Origin: Mariniflexile sp. AS56
GTDB lineage: Bacteria > Bacteroidota > Bacteroidia > Flavobacteriales > Flavobacteriaceae
DNA: 64,000 nt
NCBI RefSeq assembly: GCF_030552475.1
Contig: NZ_JAUPED010000001.1
Coordinates: 186,001 to 250,000 of the forward strand
Direction: 5' to 3'
Shown: positions 29,300 through 38,804 of the stretch, one piece after another
How positions within the stretch are numbered: the first letter of the stretch is position 1
Layout: the number at the start of each line of letters is the position of its first letter
Translations under genes and position numbers: made by a program
The notes under the pieces: model-generated
Database searches by the model: none
Seen by the model: only the letters and a program-made list of their open reading frames with translations
What the model was told of the DNA's origin: nothing

Positions 29300-30142
29300 A
29301 TGAAAAATATAAAATTTTTAAGAGTTTTTTTAATTCTTACATTGGGTATAGTTACCCTCAATTCTTGTGATGAATTACTAGATCCTACAGAAACGGATTT
29401 TGGAAAAGGCCCTATCCTGGCTCAATTTGAAAAGCCTAGCGTTACTGCTAATTTCATTAAAGACGGCTCAGTTACATCTTACAATGTTCCTTTAACTATT
29501 ATTGGCGGTAGAAACCAATCAATAAGCACGCCTGTTGAAATTACAATCAGCGCTGATGCTAGTTCAACTGCCAATTCAGGTACAGAATACACATTAGAGA
29601 CAACAACATTTACTATACCTGCGGGTGAATTATCAGTAAACGCTGTAATAAACGTTAACACGGCTAACTTAGATCCTTTTGACGCAAAAACTCTAGTCTT
29701 AAAGATAGACTCTTCTTCACAAGGAGTTTCAGAAACCAACACTACAAGTGTTATTCTTCAGGCTGTTTGTTCTTTGGATTTAAGTAATTTCGTAGGTAAT
29801 TACACCTCTACAACCACGAGAGTTTCTGGTTCTAGAACATCAACAGTGGAATTAGGTCCGGAACCAAACTCTTTGCTTATCACTAATGCCGAAGCATATG
29901 GAACCGACAAAATTTTAGTTGTCTTAAGTACAGATGTTACCAACCCTACAATTACTTATATTGGTAATGAAAACTTTTTCATTTACTCGCATTCTACGTA
30001 TGGTCCGGTATGGGCATCAACATTGACTCCCGAACAATCAACTTACAATTCTTGCGATTTTTCCATGAATTTAGAGTTTAAGCGCTGTGTAAGTATTGGC
30101 TGTTTTGGTGGCTCAAGAGTTATAACCATGGTTAAACAATAA
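29300..30142 (+). CDS. SusE-position accessory lipoprotein
   Basis: This 280-residue lipoprotein (lipobox Cys23 in LNSCDELLDP) lies 15 bp after susD-1 and ends the operon. The N-terminal half resembles the Ig-like domains found in many proteins encoded beside SusD (PF-type DUF1735/Calx-beta-like), around TFTIPAGELSVNAVINVN. The C-terminal half contains a second beta domain with four cysteines (QAVCSLDL, NSCDFSMN, KRCVSIGC). It is likely a surface ligand-binding subunit. The family assignment is tentative. Confidence 0.75.
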   Translation: MKNIKFLRVFLILTLGIVTLNSCDELLDPTETDFGKGPILAQFEKPSVTANFIKDGSVTSYNVPLTIIGGRNQSISTPVEITISADASSTANSGTEYTLETTTFTIPAGELSVNAVINVNTANLDPFDAKTLVLKIDSSSQGVSETNTTSVILQAVCSLDLSNFVGNYTSTTTRVSGSRTSTVELGPEPNSLLITNAEAYGTDKILVVLSTDVTNPTITYIGNENFFIYSHSTYGPVWASTLTPEQSTYNSCDFSMNLEFKRCVSIGCFGGSRVITMVKQ

Positions 30143-30162
30143 TTTACTTCAATTACCATTTT

Positions 30163-30202
30163 AAACATCCCTTTAAACATAGTTTAAAGGGATGTTTTTT
30201 TT
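30163..30202 (+). terminator. Strong terminator after the first Sus operon
   Basis: A perfect 16-bp stem (AAACATCCCTTTAAAC with GTTTAAAGGGATGTTT) around a 3-nt ATA loop is followed by a T-run to 30202. It lies 20 bp past the stop codon of the accessory lipoprotein gene. Confidence 0.95.
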
Positions 30203-30476
30203 TCACCGTCCCCTTTCTTTTCTTCTCCGAAACCTAACAGCTTCTTACTAATATTGAAGCTCATAGCCCTAATAAATTAGGATAATGATCTAACATTAAA
30301 TAAGGTTAATAAGATTACAGAACCTTCCTGTATTTATTCAAAAGAATTAGAGTCATTAATTTAAATAGTACCTAAATATTACAAATCATATCCATTATCA
30401 TCAATAAAAGATGCCGAATTCCTTGCATTATTTAAAGTAAATTCAATTATTACCTATCATATTAGTAAGTTTTTCA
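30203..30476. other. AT-rich intergenic region upstream of the second susC
   Basis: No ORF, tRNA or strong repeat is seen in this stretch. The one weak structure is CCTAAT with ATTAGG near 30267-30280. Its only clear content is the promoter and leader of the next operon at its right end. Confidence 0.6.
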
Positions 30477-30510
30477 TATTTTAGCACTGACTAATTCAAA
30501 TAATTATAAA
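30477..30510 (+). promoter_or_regulatory. Promoter and conserved leader of susC-2
   Basis: TATTTTAG (30477-30484; one mismatch to TAnnTTTG) is followed by 3 nt and then TGACTAATTC, at 30488-30497. The leader from there to the ATG is identical to that at 24662-24684. No TTG -33 box is obvious. The match to two other genes in the window is the main evidence. Confidence 0.6.
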
Positions 30511-33500
30511 ATGAAAACAAAGTTTAGTGGAATACTAACGCTATTACTAGCGTTTGTCGTGCAACTAACGTTCGCACAAGAAAAGACAATTTCAGGTACG
30601 GTTTCAGATGATTCTGGCTTACCTCTTCCTGGAGCTACTGTCACAGTAAAAGGCACCTCTTCTGGAACATCTTCAGATTTCGATGGTAAATATTCAATAC
30701 GAGCCAACCAAGGTGCTACTTTGGTCTATAGCTTTATAGGATACGCCAATAGAGAAGTTGTTGTTAAATCTTCAAACACGATAAACATCACGCTACAGGA
30801 AGACACACAATCTTTACAAGAAGTAGTTATATCAGTTGCTTATGGTAATAAAAAGAAAAAAGATATTATTGGTGCAATAAGTGTTTTAACTGCTGCCGAT
30901 ATTGGTGATCAAAAAATAACAACAGTAACAGAAGCATTACAAGGTACTTCTGGTGTATCATTAGTAAACAATTCTGGTCAACCTGGTGCAAGCCCTACAA
31001 TTAGAATACGAGGTGTAGGCTCTTTAAATGGAGATTCTGATCCGTTAATCATTCTAGATGGCGCCCAGTTTACTGGTAATTTAAATGCTATAAACTTTGA
31101 TGATGTAGCCGCATATTCCGTTCTAAAAGATGCTGATGCAGTTTCTTTATACGGAAACAGGGGTGCAAATGGGGTTATTATCATAAAAACTAAAAAAGGA
31201 GGAGATACAGCTGGAAAAAGCATAGTAAGTATAAATTCAAGCTTTGGTTTTTCAGATAAGGCAACTAGTGATTACTCTTACCTAAGTGCGCAAGGCATTA
31301 TGGAAAACACTTGGTTATCTACAAGAAATGATCTAGTAGATTCAGGTTCCTCATTAACGGATGCGAACCAACAAGCTTCTAGTAATTTAGTAAACTTACT
31401 AAAAGCCAATCCTTTTAGCATTTCAGAACCAGTAGGCACCGACGGTAAACTAAAATCTAATGCAAATTTACTTTACGAAACAGATTACTTAGATGCATTA
31501 ACGCAACAAGCTACTAGACAAGATGTATCTTTATCTGTTAGGGGTGGAACAGAAAATACAACTTACTATGCATCTGGATCTTTTTTAGAGAGCACAGGAT
31601 ATTCGTTAGCTTCTAAATTTAAAAGAGCATCAGGTAGGTTAAACATTTCTACAGATGTTAATGATTGGTTAACACTTGGCGGAACTACTTTTGCTTCTTT
31701 CAGTTCTTCTAACGCACCTATTCAGGATGGTTCTAGATTTTCAAACAACATACAATACGTACGTTCAGTATCTAGCATTTACCCTATTTACCAGAGAAAT
31801 CCTAACGGAAGTTTTATCCTGGACGATGCCGGTAATAAACAATACGACTTTGCTTTAGATAGAGGATTTTTCGGCCAATACAACCCTGTAGCAGAAACTT
31901 TAGGAAGCCCTAATCTATTTGAAAGAAATACTGTAAATATATCTCCAAACGTTGAAGTACGTTTTAATGATAAACTTAAATTTAATTCCCTATTTAATTT
32001 TTCATTGTATTTATTTGAAGGTAACATTTTCAGTTTCCCTTTCGTAGGAGCATCTCCTCAATCGGTTATTGATGATACTTCTAGTCAAAAAGAGAGAAGT
32101 ACAACAAAATCTTTTAACGTAACAAATACACTTACTTATCAGCAATCGTTTAATGAGAAACATAACCTTACCTTATTGGCAGGACAAGAAATGTTTAATA
32201 ACGACTATAATTTCTTGAGAACTGCAAGAAATGGTTTTGTATTTCCTGAATTAACAGAATTAGATAATGGTAACACAGCTACCGAAGCGCGTTCATACAC
32301 AAACTCAAATAGATTATTTAGTTTATTTGGTAGATTAGATTATAATTTTAATGATATCTATTATGTAGGTGGTAGTATTCGTAGAGATGGTTCGTCTAGA
32401 TTTATTGGCGACAATAAATATGGTGTATTTTGGTCTGCAGCAGCAGGATATAGTATTTATGATCAATTTTTTCAAGACAGCAATATTGTAAGAACGTTAA
32501 AATTAAGAGGTAGTTATGGTGTTGTTGGTAACGAAAATATTGGCCAATTATTCCCATATCTTTCAGAATTTGGTACTGGTTTCAATATACAAGGTAATGG
32601 TGGAGTTTTCCCTACTAGTGAGGGTAACCCTAATTTAAAATGGGAAACTCACAAAAAGTTGAACGTTGGTTTAGACTTTGGTTTCTTCAACGACAAGATC
32701 AATGGTAGTTTTGAATACTATGACAACAGAGTAGAAGACTTAATATATTTACTTGTTCCTCAACCATCTACAGGTAGTGGAGGAGATTCAGAGAATGATT
32801 TAGCTCCTTATGTTAACATTGCTGAATTATCAAATAAAGGTTTAGAGCTTACCTTAAATTCAACCAATATTTCCACAAAAGACTTTAGATGGACATCAAC
32901 TTTAGTTTTATTTCAAAATAAAAACAAAATTGAAAGCATCCCAGAACCTGAATTAACAGGCTCATTTAGATGGGAAGAAGGAAGAGATCGTTATGAATTT
33001 TATATGAGAGAATGGGCTGGAGTAGATCCTGCTACAGGTTCACCATTATGGTATAAAGAAGTAACTGACCCTACAACAGAAGTTGTTACTAAAGAAGTTA
33101 CTAACGACTATGATGAAGCTACTCGTGTTTATACTGGAAAATCTGCACTACCCGATTTTGAAGGAAGTTTTGTAAACAGATTTAAGTATAAAAACTTTGA
33201 TTTAGCATTAAATTTCGTATTCAAAGCTGGTGGTTATATTTATAACACAGATTACGCTTCCCTAATGAAAGCGAGAAACCCTGGAGAGCAGTTAAGTTCT
33301 GATGTATTAAGCCATTGGAGAGAACCAGGTGATATTACTGATGTACCAAGACAAACTTTGATTAATGACGATTTTAATTCTAGATCTACAAGATGGTTAC
33401 AAGAAGGCGATTATGTTCGTTTAAGAAACCTTTCTGTTGGATATAGCTTAGACAAGTCTTTAATGGAACAATTTAGTTTGAAATCAGCAAGAGTTTATGT

Positions 33501-33633
33501 ATCTGCTGACAATTATTTCACTTGGACAAAAGAGAGTCGTTTAGATGATCCTGAACAAGCATTTAATGGAATCACAGACAATCGTTCTACAGTAATGAAA
33601 ACAATATCCTTGGGTGTTGATATTTCTTTTTAA
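30511..33633 (+). CDS. SusC/RagA-type TonB-dependent outer-membrane transporter (second copy)
   Basis: The 1040-residue product shares the first 31 residues with the first SusC (MKTKFSGILTLLLAFVVQ through ISGTV), then a regulatory-like domain (DDSGLPLPGATVTVKGTSSG) and the plug starting SLQEVVISVAYGNKKKKDII with ALQGTSGVSLVNNSGQPGAS. The barrel ends VDISF. It is the typical SusC architecture without an STN domain. It is divergent in sequence from the first copy beyond the N-terminal domain, so the two probably import different ligands. The partner susD follows 19 bp later, and a T9SS protease lies downstream. Confidence 0.95.
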   Translation: MKTKFSGILTLLLAFVVQLTFAQEKTISGTVSDDSGLPLPGATVTVKGTSSGTSSDFDGKYSIRANQGATLVYSFIGYANREVVVKSSNTINITLQEDTQSLQEVVISVAYGNKKKKDIIGAISVLTAADIGDQKITTVTEALQGTSGVSLVNNSGQPGASPTIRIRGVGSLNGDSDPLIILDGAQFTGNLNAINFDDVAAYSVLKDADAVSLYGNRGANGVIIIKTKKGGDTAGKSIVSINSSFGFSDKATSDYSYLSAQGIMENTWLSTRNDLVDSGSSLTDANQQASSNLVNLLKANPFSISEPVGTDGKLKSNANLLYETDYLDALTQQATRQDVSLSVRGGTENTTYYASGSFLESTGYSLASKFKRASGRLNISTDVNDWLTLGGTTFASFSSSNAPIQDGSRFSNNIQYVRSVSSIYPIYQRNPNGSFILDDAGNKQYDFALDRGFFGQYNPVAETLGSPNLFERNTVNISPNVEVRFNDKLKFNSLFNFSLYLFEGNIFSFPFVGASPQSVIDDTSSQKERSTTKSFNVTNTLTYQQSFNEKHNLTLLAGQEMFNNDYNFLRTARNGFVFPELTELDNGNTATEARSYTNSNRLFSLFGRLDYNFNDIYYVGGSIRRDGSSRFIGDNKYGVFWSAAAGYSIYDQFFQDSNIVRTLKLRGSYGVVGNENIGQLFPYLSEFGTGFNIQGNGGVFPTSEGNPNLKWETHKKLNVGLDFGFFNDKINGSFEYYDNRVEDLIYLLVPQPSTGSGGDSENDLAPYVNIAELSNKGLELTLNSTNISTKDFRWTSTLVLFQNKNKIESIPEPELTGSFRWEEGRDRYEFYMREWAGVDPATGSPLWYKEVTDPTTEVVTKEVTNDYDEATRVYTGKSALPDFEGSFVNRFKYKNFDLALNFVFKAGGYIYNTDYASLMKARNPGEQLSSDVLSHWREPGDITDVPRQTLINDDFNSRSTRWLQEGDYVRLRNLSVGYSLDKSLMEQFSLKSARVYVSADNYFTWTKESRLDDPEQAFNGITDNRSTVMKTISLGVDISF

Positions 33634-33652
33634 TTTTAAAAAAAAACTTATT

Positions 33653-35095
33653 ATGAAAATAAACTTTTTAAATAAATATTTATTTATCGCTATACTAACA
33701 GCAGGACTTACATCTTGTGATAGTGATGAATTTTTAGATGGCCCGGTACCTACCGATTCGGTTACATCTATAGCAGTATATGGCTCTAAAGCAGGTATTG
33801 AATCTGCTATGACAGGAACATTTAATGTGTTAAGAGATTATTTTGCTAGTCATGACACTAACGGAGCAAAAGCCTATTATTTAGGTGCCGATGTAATGGG
33901 TACTGATGTAACTTGTCCAGATTTTAACTGGTATATCTTTGAAACCCGATGGGATGTTGTTGATTCAGCAAATGGGCGTAGAACTAATTGGGCTTGGGAA
34001 ATGTATTATTCAATAGCCAATGCTTGTAGAAGTCACATTGCAGGAATTAATGGCTCTTCTGCTATAACTGATGCTGAAAAAGTTGCATACATTGCAGAAT
34101 TACAAGCTCTAGAAGCTCACTGCTACTTTAACTTATCTAGATATTATTCTGGATCTTATGCAGGTGCAGGTGGGTCACAACCAGGAATACCATTATACAC
34201 CGAACCACAATCTGTTAACAACGTTGGAAACCCAAGAGGAACTTTAGAAGACGTTTACACACGTATTATAACACAATTAGAAGATGCAATACCAAACATA
34301 CCGGTTACACAAACTTCAAAATACCGCTTCAGTAGAGGTACTGCTCAAGGAGTTTTAGCTAGAATTTATTTAGAGAAAGGTGACTGGGTAAAAGCTGAGT
34401 TTCATGCTAACAAAGCAAAAGACGGATATCCACTAATGGATGCAGGAACTTATGCTGAAGGCTTTAATAGTATTGACAACAACGAATGGATGTGGGGTTT
34501 ACCATTTAATGCAGAGCAACAATCTGGTTTTGCAAGATTCTGGTCGTTTATAGACCATTCGAGTAATGGCTATAACGATTTATATATTGGTGTAGATTTT
34601 CAAGCAACATTCACTAGCGATTCTGATATAAGAAAAAATTTAATTGTTGTTAATGATGCTGATTCTAATTTCAAAAGATATGTTACCGCTAAATTTAGAG
34701 ATAACGCCGATCAATCTGGAGACTTAATAATGATGAGATCTTCTGAAATGTGGATGATTGAAGCAGAAGCTCTAGCTGAACAAAATAAATTACCTGAAGC
34801 TAAAGCTGCTTTATTAGCCGTATTATCAAAAAGAGATCCTTCTGCTACGCTTTCAACAGCGACAACAAAGGAAGCTTTAGTAGATGAGATTCTTTTAGAA
34901 AGAAGAAAAGAGTTTTATGGCGAATTAGGCCTTGGATATTTTGACTTAAAGAGACGAAACAAAGGTCTTGTTAGAACTGGTCCAAATCAACAATGGCAAC
35001 TTACGGTTCCTGCTGGAGATTCTCGATGGAGATTTTATATTCCTCAATCAGAAATCGATAGAAACCCTAATATGACTGAAGCTGACCAAAATTAA
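33653..35095 (+). CDS. SusD/RagB-like surface lipoprotein (second copy)
   Basis: The start at 33653 (MKINFLNKYLFIAILTAG) gives 480 residues with the lipobox cysteine at position 22 (LTSCDSDEFLDGP). A start 39 bp upstream is in frame but would overlap the end of susC-2 and add a leader without meaning. The N-terminal part fits the SusD-like_3 type, and the C-terminal RagB/SusD domain has the conserved SEMWMIEAEALAEQ, the DEILLERRKEFYGELGLGYF helix and the ending GDSRWRFYIPQSEIDRNPNM. It is the ligand-binding partner of SusC-2. Confidence 0.95.
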   Translation: MKINFLNKYLFIAILTAGLTSCDSDEFLDGPVPTDSVTSIAVYGSKAGIESAMTGTFNVLRDYFASHDTNGAKAYYLGADVMGTDVTCPDFNWYIFETRWDVVDSANGRRTNWAWEMYYSIANACRSHIAGINGSSAITDAEKVAYIAELQALEAHCYFNLSRYYSGSYAGAGGSQPGIPLYTEPQSVNNVGNPRGTLEDVYTRIITQLEDAIPNIPVTQTSKYRFSRGTAQGVLARIYLEKGDWVKAEFHANKAKDGYPLMDAGTYAEGFNSIDNNEWMWGLPFNAEQQSGFARFWSFIDHSSNGYNDLYIGVDFQATFTSDSDIRKNLIVVNDADSNFKRYVTAKFRDNADQSGDLIMMRSSEMWMIEAEALAEQNKLPEAKAALLAVLSKRDPSATLSTATTKEALVDEILLERRKEFYGELGLGYFDLKRRNKGLVRTGPNQQWQLTVPAGDSRWRFYIPQSEIDRNPNMTEADQN

Positions 35096-35110
35096 TTTTA
35101 AGTAAAAAAA

Positions 35111-35150
35111 TAGAAAGGGTTATCTTAAGATAACCCTTTCTATTTTACAT
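35111..35150 (+). terminator. Terminator after the second Sus operon
   Basis: TAGAAAGGGTTATC pairs perfectly with GATAACCCTTTCTA around a TTAA loop, followed by TTTT. It separates susD-2 from the subtilase gene, which must therefore use another promoter. Confidence 0.9.
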
Positions 35151-35212
35151 TGACCACACAAATAATGCCAAAACAAGCACTGTTTGTATTGAACTCTTAA
35201 ATCAATTTTGTT

Positions 35213-37123
35213 ATGAAGCTACTTTTAACCTCATTCATACTTCTTTGTTTTACATTGACTTACAGCCAAACAAACAAAGAACGTGCTCAAATTATTGAGT
35301 ATTACAACCTAACAACACTTAATGAAATCAAGCTTAAGTTAACACTTGAAAACCAAGCAAACAACAAAGCTATTGAAGATTACATAAAGAAACATGGGTT
35401 AGAAAAATCTAAAAAGGATACCAACGGTAGTATCATGAAAATCAGATACATTATTGATGGTAAACCAGTATACTTGTCCACAGACAATGTTGAAGCCGCT
35501 AAATCCACTAAAACCAATCAACTCCATAACGGAGGAGGTCTTGGATTAAATCTAGAAGGTCAAAACATGAATATGGCAGCCTGGGATTCTGAGGGTGTAT
35601 TGACAACGCATCAGGAATTTCTAAATTCTGACTCATCAGCATCAAGGGCAACTAAGGGAGAATTATTTTTCGCGAATATAAGTGATCACGCGACCCATGT
35701 AGCTGGAACATTAATCGGTAAAGGAACTAATCCTTCTGCAAAAGGAATGGCTCCTAAAGCAACTTTAACCCTATATAATTGGGATGATGATACCTCTGAA
35801 GTCGTAACAGAAATTACCACTAATGCTTTGCTGCTTTCAAACCATTCCTATGGAGTACCTGTATTAAACAGTACAGGAGATTTAAATGTTCCTAAATGGA
35901 TGATGGGTTGTTACAATTCAGATGCAGTAAACTGGGATCAGATAGCCTATAACGCACCTTATTATTTACAGGTAACTTCTGCTGGAAATTCAGGGGAAGA
36001 CACTTATTCAGGAGGGTTAAAAGATGGTTACGATAAATTAACAACAGAAAAAAATGCTAAAAACAACTTAGTAATTGCCAATGCAAATCCTGTTTTTGGT
36101 TTTCTTAGTATAAATAGTAGCAGTAGCCAAGGCCCATCAGATGACGGTAGGATAAAGCCCGATATTGCAGGCGATGGAACTAATCTAACTTCATCTACTG
36201 TTGGTAGCAACAGTGAATACAAAACATTTTCTGGAACTTCTATGGCTTCACCTAATGTTGCGGGCAGCTTATTACTATTGCAACAATATTATAATGAGTT
36301 AAATTCAAGTTACATGAAATCGGCGACTCTGAAAGGGCTTGTATGCCATACTGCAGTTGACGATATTTCTAAAATTGGTCCAGATGCTAAGTTTGGCTAT
36401 GGCTTGTTAGACGCTAAGGCTAGTGTCGAAACTATTTTGGCTGCGGCTAATGGCACTGCATTAATAAAGGAAACAAGTTTAGCTAATGGTAATACGTATT
36501 CACAATCATTTACAGTTTCTAATACCAACACCTTAAGTGCTACAATTTGTTGGACGGATCCTCCAGGAACAGATCAATCTGGAGTTTTAAATAGTCCAAT
36601 CCCTGCATTAGTAAACGACCTGGATTTAAGATTAACAGCCCCTGACGGAACGACTACTTTTTTTCCTTGGAAATTACAATTGAGCGACGTTTCTGCTGCA
36701 GCGATTACTGGTGACAACACGGTAGATACTCTAGAAAACATTGACATCAAGAACCCTATTGCGGGCACTTATACCGTAAGTGTTACCCATAAAGGTTCGC
36801 TAATTAATGGAACTCAAGCATTCTCGTTAATTTTAACAGGGAGTAACTTAACACTGGGCGTTTCTGATAAATTGATTTCAAGCGTTAACATATGGCCGAA
36901 CCCGGTTAATGATCATCTAAATTTAAGTTTTGAGTCTTCGTACAATAAAACTAAAATTAGCCTATACGACGTGCATGGAAGGGAAATTTACAAGAAGTAT
37001 TTAGAAACTAACAATTCAAAAATCACCCATTCTATTGATACGAAAATGGTTCATTCAGGTATTTATTTCTTAAATATTCAAAATGGCAATGCTTCGTTTA
37101 AAAGAAAAATTATAATAAACTAG
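35213..37123 (+). CDS. S8 subtilisin-like protease with T9SS sorting domain
   Basis: This secreted serine endopeptidase has 636 residues. A signal peptide (1-19) and a propeptide-like region (about 20-105) precede the catalytic domain. The triad is Asp125 (AAWDSEGV), His159 (SDHATHVAGT) and Ser343 (GTSMASPNVAGS), with the oxyanion Asn259 in SAGNSG. A beta-rich P-domain-like region follows, then a type A C-terminal T9SS sorting domain of about 75 residues (SSVNIWPNPVND at its start, YFLNIQNGNASFKRKI at its end). It would be exported to the surface or medium. The ATHVAG form in place of GTHVAG is seen in some bacterial members. It lies after the second Sus operon, which suggests that it feeds peptides to it; that link is inference. 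Confidence 0.94.
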   Translation: MKLLLTSFILLCFTLTYSQTNKERAQIIEYYNLTTLNEIKLKLTLENQANNKAIEDYIKKHGLEKSKKDTNGSIMKIRYIIDGKPVYLSTDNVEAAKSTKTNQLHNGGGLGLNLEGQNMNMAAWDSEGVLTTHQEFLNSDSSASRATKGELFFANISDHATHVAGTLIGKGTNPSAKGMAPKATLTLYNWDDDTSEVVTEITTNALLLSNHSYGVPVLNSTGDLNVPKWMMGCYNSDAVNWDQIAYNAPYYLQVTSAGNSGEDTYSGGLKDGYDKLTTEKNAKNNLVIANANPVFGFLSINSSSSQGPSDDGRIKPDIAGDGTNLTSSTVGSNSEYKTFSGTSMASPNVAGSLLLLQQYYNELNSSYMKSATLKGLVCHTAVDDISKIGPDAKFGYGLLDAKASVETILAAANGTALIKETSLANGNTYSQSFTVSNTNTLSATICWTDPPGTDQSGVLNSPIPALVNDLDLRLTAPDGTTTFFPWKLQLSDVSAAAITGDNTVDTLENIDIKNPIAGTYTVSVTHKGSLINGTQAFSLILTGSNLTLGVSDKLISSVNIWPNPVNDHLNLSFESSYNKTKISLYDVHGREIYKKYLETNNSKITHSIDTKMVHSGIYFLNIQNGNASFKRKIIIN

Positions 37124-37178
37124 TATTTGTGACTATTCATCCAAATTGAGTCACAAATAATATTTAAAAATTAAATAT

Positions 37179-37200
37179 TATATTTGGAAATGACTAATTC
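37179..37200 (+). promoter_or_regulatory. Promoter of the surface lipoprotein gene, third TGACTAATTC site
   Basis: TATATTTG (37179-37186) is an exact TAnnTTTG element; 4 nt later comes TGACTAATTC (37191-37200), as at both susC genes. The leader that follows (AATAAATAATTAAAACTTAA) is similar but not identical to the susC leaders. Confidence 0.7.
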
Positions 37201-37223
37201 AATAAATAATTAAAACTTAAATT

Positions 37224-37973
37224 ATGAAAAAAATATTAATGTCTTTAGTACTAATATCGACTTTATTAGTATTCACAAATTGTGATGACTCGGTTTCAAC
37301 TCCAAATTTAGAATATGTAACATTTGGCGCAGAATTATATTCAGCTGGTGTAGATGTAGGATCTTCTAACACTGTTAACATACCGGTTTTCACAGGTAAT
37401 AAAGAAAGTAAAGATCGAGTTTACAATGTAATCGTTGATGGCTCTGCGGCAGCAGCTGGTTCATATACTATCCCAACTTCGATAACTATCCCTGGAGGCT
37501 CAAACGAAGGCTCATTAACTGTAGGATTATCTGATACTGATTTAGGTATTGGTGTAAATAAACTAACTATTAGTTTTGAACCTAATGATGGTTCATATTA
37601 TGGAGCTGCAACTAGAATTGAGTATACACAAAACTGTACGGAAGTTACAGCAACCTTAGACCTGGTTTTTGATCAATGGGGAAGTGAAGTAAGCTGGAGT
37701 GTTAAAGATGCTTTAGATGGCGTTGTAGCCTCTGGTGGAGGTTATCCAGATACAGCAGCAGGCACATCTACTTCTGATACAAAAACTTTTAATCTATGTT
37801 CAGGAAGAACATATACACTTGAGACCACTGATGCATACGGAGATGGCTGGGGGTCAGTAGGTAGCTATACTTTAACTGTAGGCGCTGTTGTAAAAGTTAC
37901 AGGAGACAGCTCTACTATGAATAATGGTGGTACGGGTGCAATGACAGCCTCTGCAGCTTTCGATACAAATTAG
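37224..37973 (+). CDS. Lipoprotein with a C-terminal DxYGDGW-type domain
   Basis: The 249-residue product has a lipobox cysteine at position 20 (LVFTNCDDS). Residues 30-130 form a beta-sandwich with Calx-beta/DUF1735-like pattern (YTIPTSITIPGGSNEGSLTV, LTISFEPNDGSYYG). Residues 140-249 carry a domain with LDLVFDQWGSEVSWSVKDAL and ETTDAYGDGWGSVGSYTL, which matches a beta domain common in secreted Bacteroidota proteins, often beside proteases. It lies after the subtilase gene and has its own promoter. It may be a surface binding protein of the same uptake region. The exact function is unknown. Confidence 0.8.
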   Translation: MKKILMSLVLISTLLVFTNCDDSVSTPNLEYVTFGAELYSAGVDVGSSNTVNIPVFTGNKESKDRVYNVIVDGSAAAAGSYTIPTSITIPGGSNEGSLTVGLSDTDLGIGVNKLTISFEPNDGSYYGAATRIEYTQNCTEVTATLDLVFDQWGSEVSWSVKDALDGVVASGGGYPDTAAGTSTSDTKTFNLCSGRTYTLETTDAYGDGWGSVGSYTLTVGAVVKVTGDSSTMNNGGTGAMTASAAFDTN

Positions 37974-37996
37974 AATTACTTTATTTAAATAATTAG

Positions 37997-38027
37997 AACC
38001 TCGCAATTAATCCTGCGAGGTTTTTTT
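37997..38027 (+). terminator. Terminator after the lipoprotein gene
   Basis: AACCTCGCA pairs with TGCGAGGTT around an 8-nt loop, followed by TTTTTT. It begins 24 bp past the stop codon and ends just before rlmB. Confidence 0.93.
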
Positions 38028-38040
38028 ATACCTTTACCCC

Positions 38041-38778
38041 ATGGAAAACCAAACACAAATTTTTGGAATACGCGCTGTTATTGAAGCCGTAAACGCAGGT
38101 GAAACTATTGATAAAGTTTTTTTACAAAAAGGCTTACATGGGGAACTTTTTAGTGAGCTCGAATCTTTGCTTAATAGAAACTCGATTAACAAATCGTATG
38201 TGCCTGTTGAAAAATTGAATAGACTTACGAATAAAAACCACCAAGGTGTTGTTGCTCAAATATCACCTATTGCATTTCATGATTTGGAAACGCTTGTTAT
38301 GACCGTTACGGAATCTGGTAAAACACCTTTGTTTTTACTTTTAGACCAATTGAGTGATGTTCGTAATTTTGGTGCCATTATACGTACTGCGGAATGTACC
38401 GGTGTTAACGGCATTATCGTTCAGAAAAAAGGTGGTGCTCCTGTAAATGGCGATACTATAAAAACAAGTGCCGGTGCTGTTTTTAAAATTCCAATTTGTA
38501 AAGTAGACCACATTAAAGATGCGGTTTTCTACATGCAATCTTCGGGTATTAAAGTGATAGCTGCCACTGAAAAAACAGATGACACCTTATATGATGTGTC
38601 GTTTAAAGAACCTTGTGCCATCATTATGGGGTCGGAAGATAGAGGTATAAACCCTTCAATTTTAAAAGTGGTAGATGCTAAAGCTAAATTACCTTTACTT
38701 GGTGAAATTGAATCTTTAAATGTATCGGTAGCCTGTGGCGCCTTTTTATATGAAGCGGTAAGACAAAGACTTTCCTAA
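38041..38778 (+). CDS. rlmB: 23S rRNA (guanosine-2'-O)-methyltransferase RlmB
   Basis: The product is a SpoU/TrmH-family SPOUT enzyme that methylates the 2'-OH of a guanosine in 23S rRNA (G2251 in E. coli). The N-terminal substrate-binding domain (FGIRAVIEAVNAGETIDKVF) is followed by the SPOUT motifs: LLDQLSDVRNFGAIIRTAE (motif 1), IIMGSEDRGINP (motif 2) and LNVSVACGAFLYEAVRQR (motif 3). It has 245 residues, the usual length. A TACCTTTA element lies 4 bp before the ATG, which would leave almost no 5' leader. It converges with the rhomboid gene. Confidence 0.93.
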   Translation: MENQTQIFGIRAVIEAVNAGETIDKVFLQKGLHGELFSELESLLNRNSINKSYVPVEKLNRLTNKNHQGVVAQISPIAFHDLETLVMTVTESGKTPLFLLLDQLSDVRNFGAIIRTAECTGVNGIIVQKKGGAPVNGDTIKTSAGAVFKIPICKVDHIKDAVFYMQSSGIKVIAATEKTDDTLYDVSFKEPCAIIMGSEDRGINPSILKVVDAKAKLPLLGEIESLNVSVACGAFLYEAVRQRLS

Positions 38779-38804
38779 GAAATTAGACTTGATAGACTTT
38801 TAGC

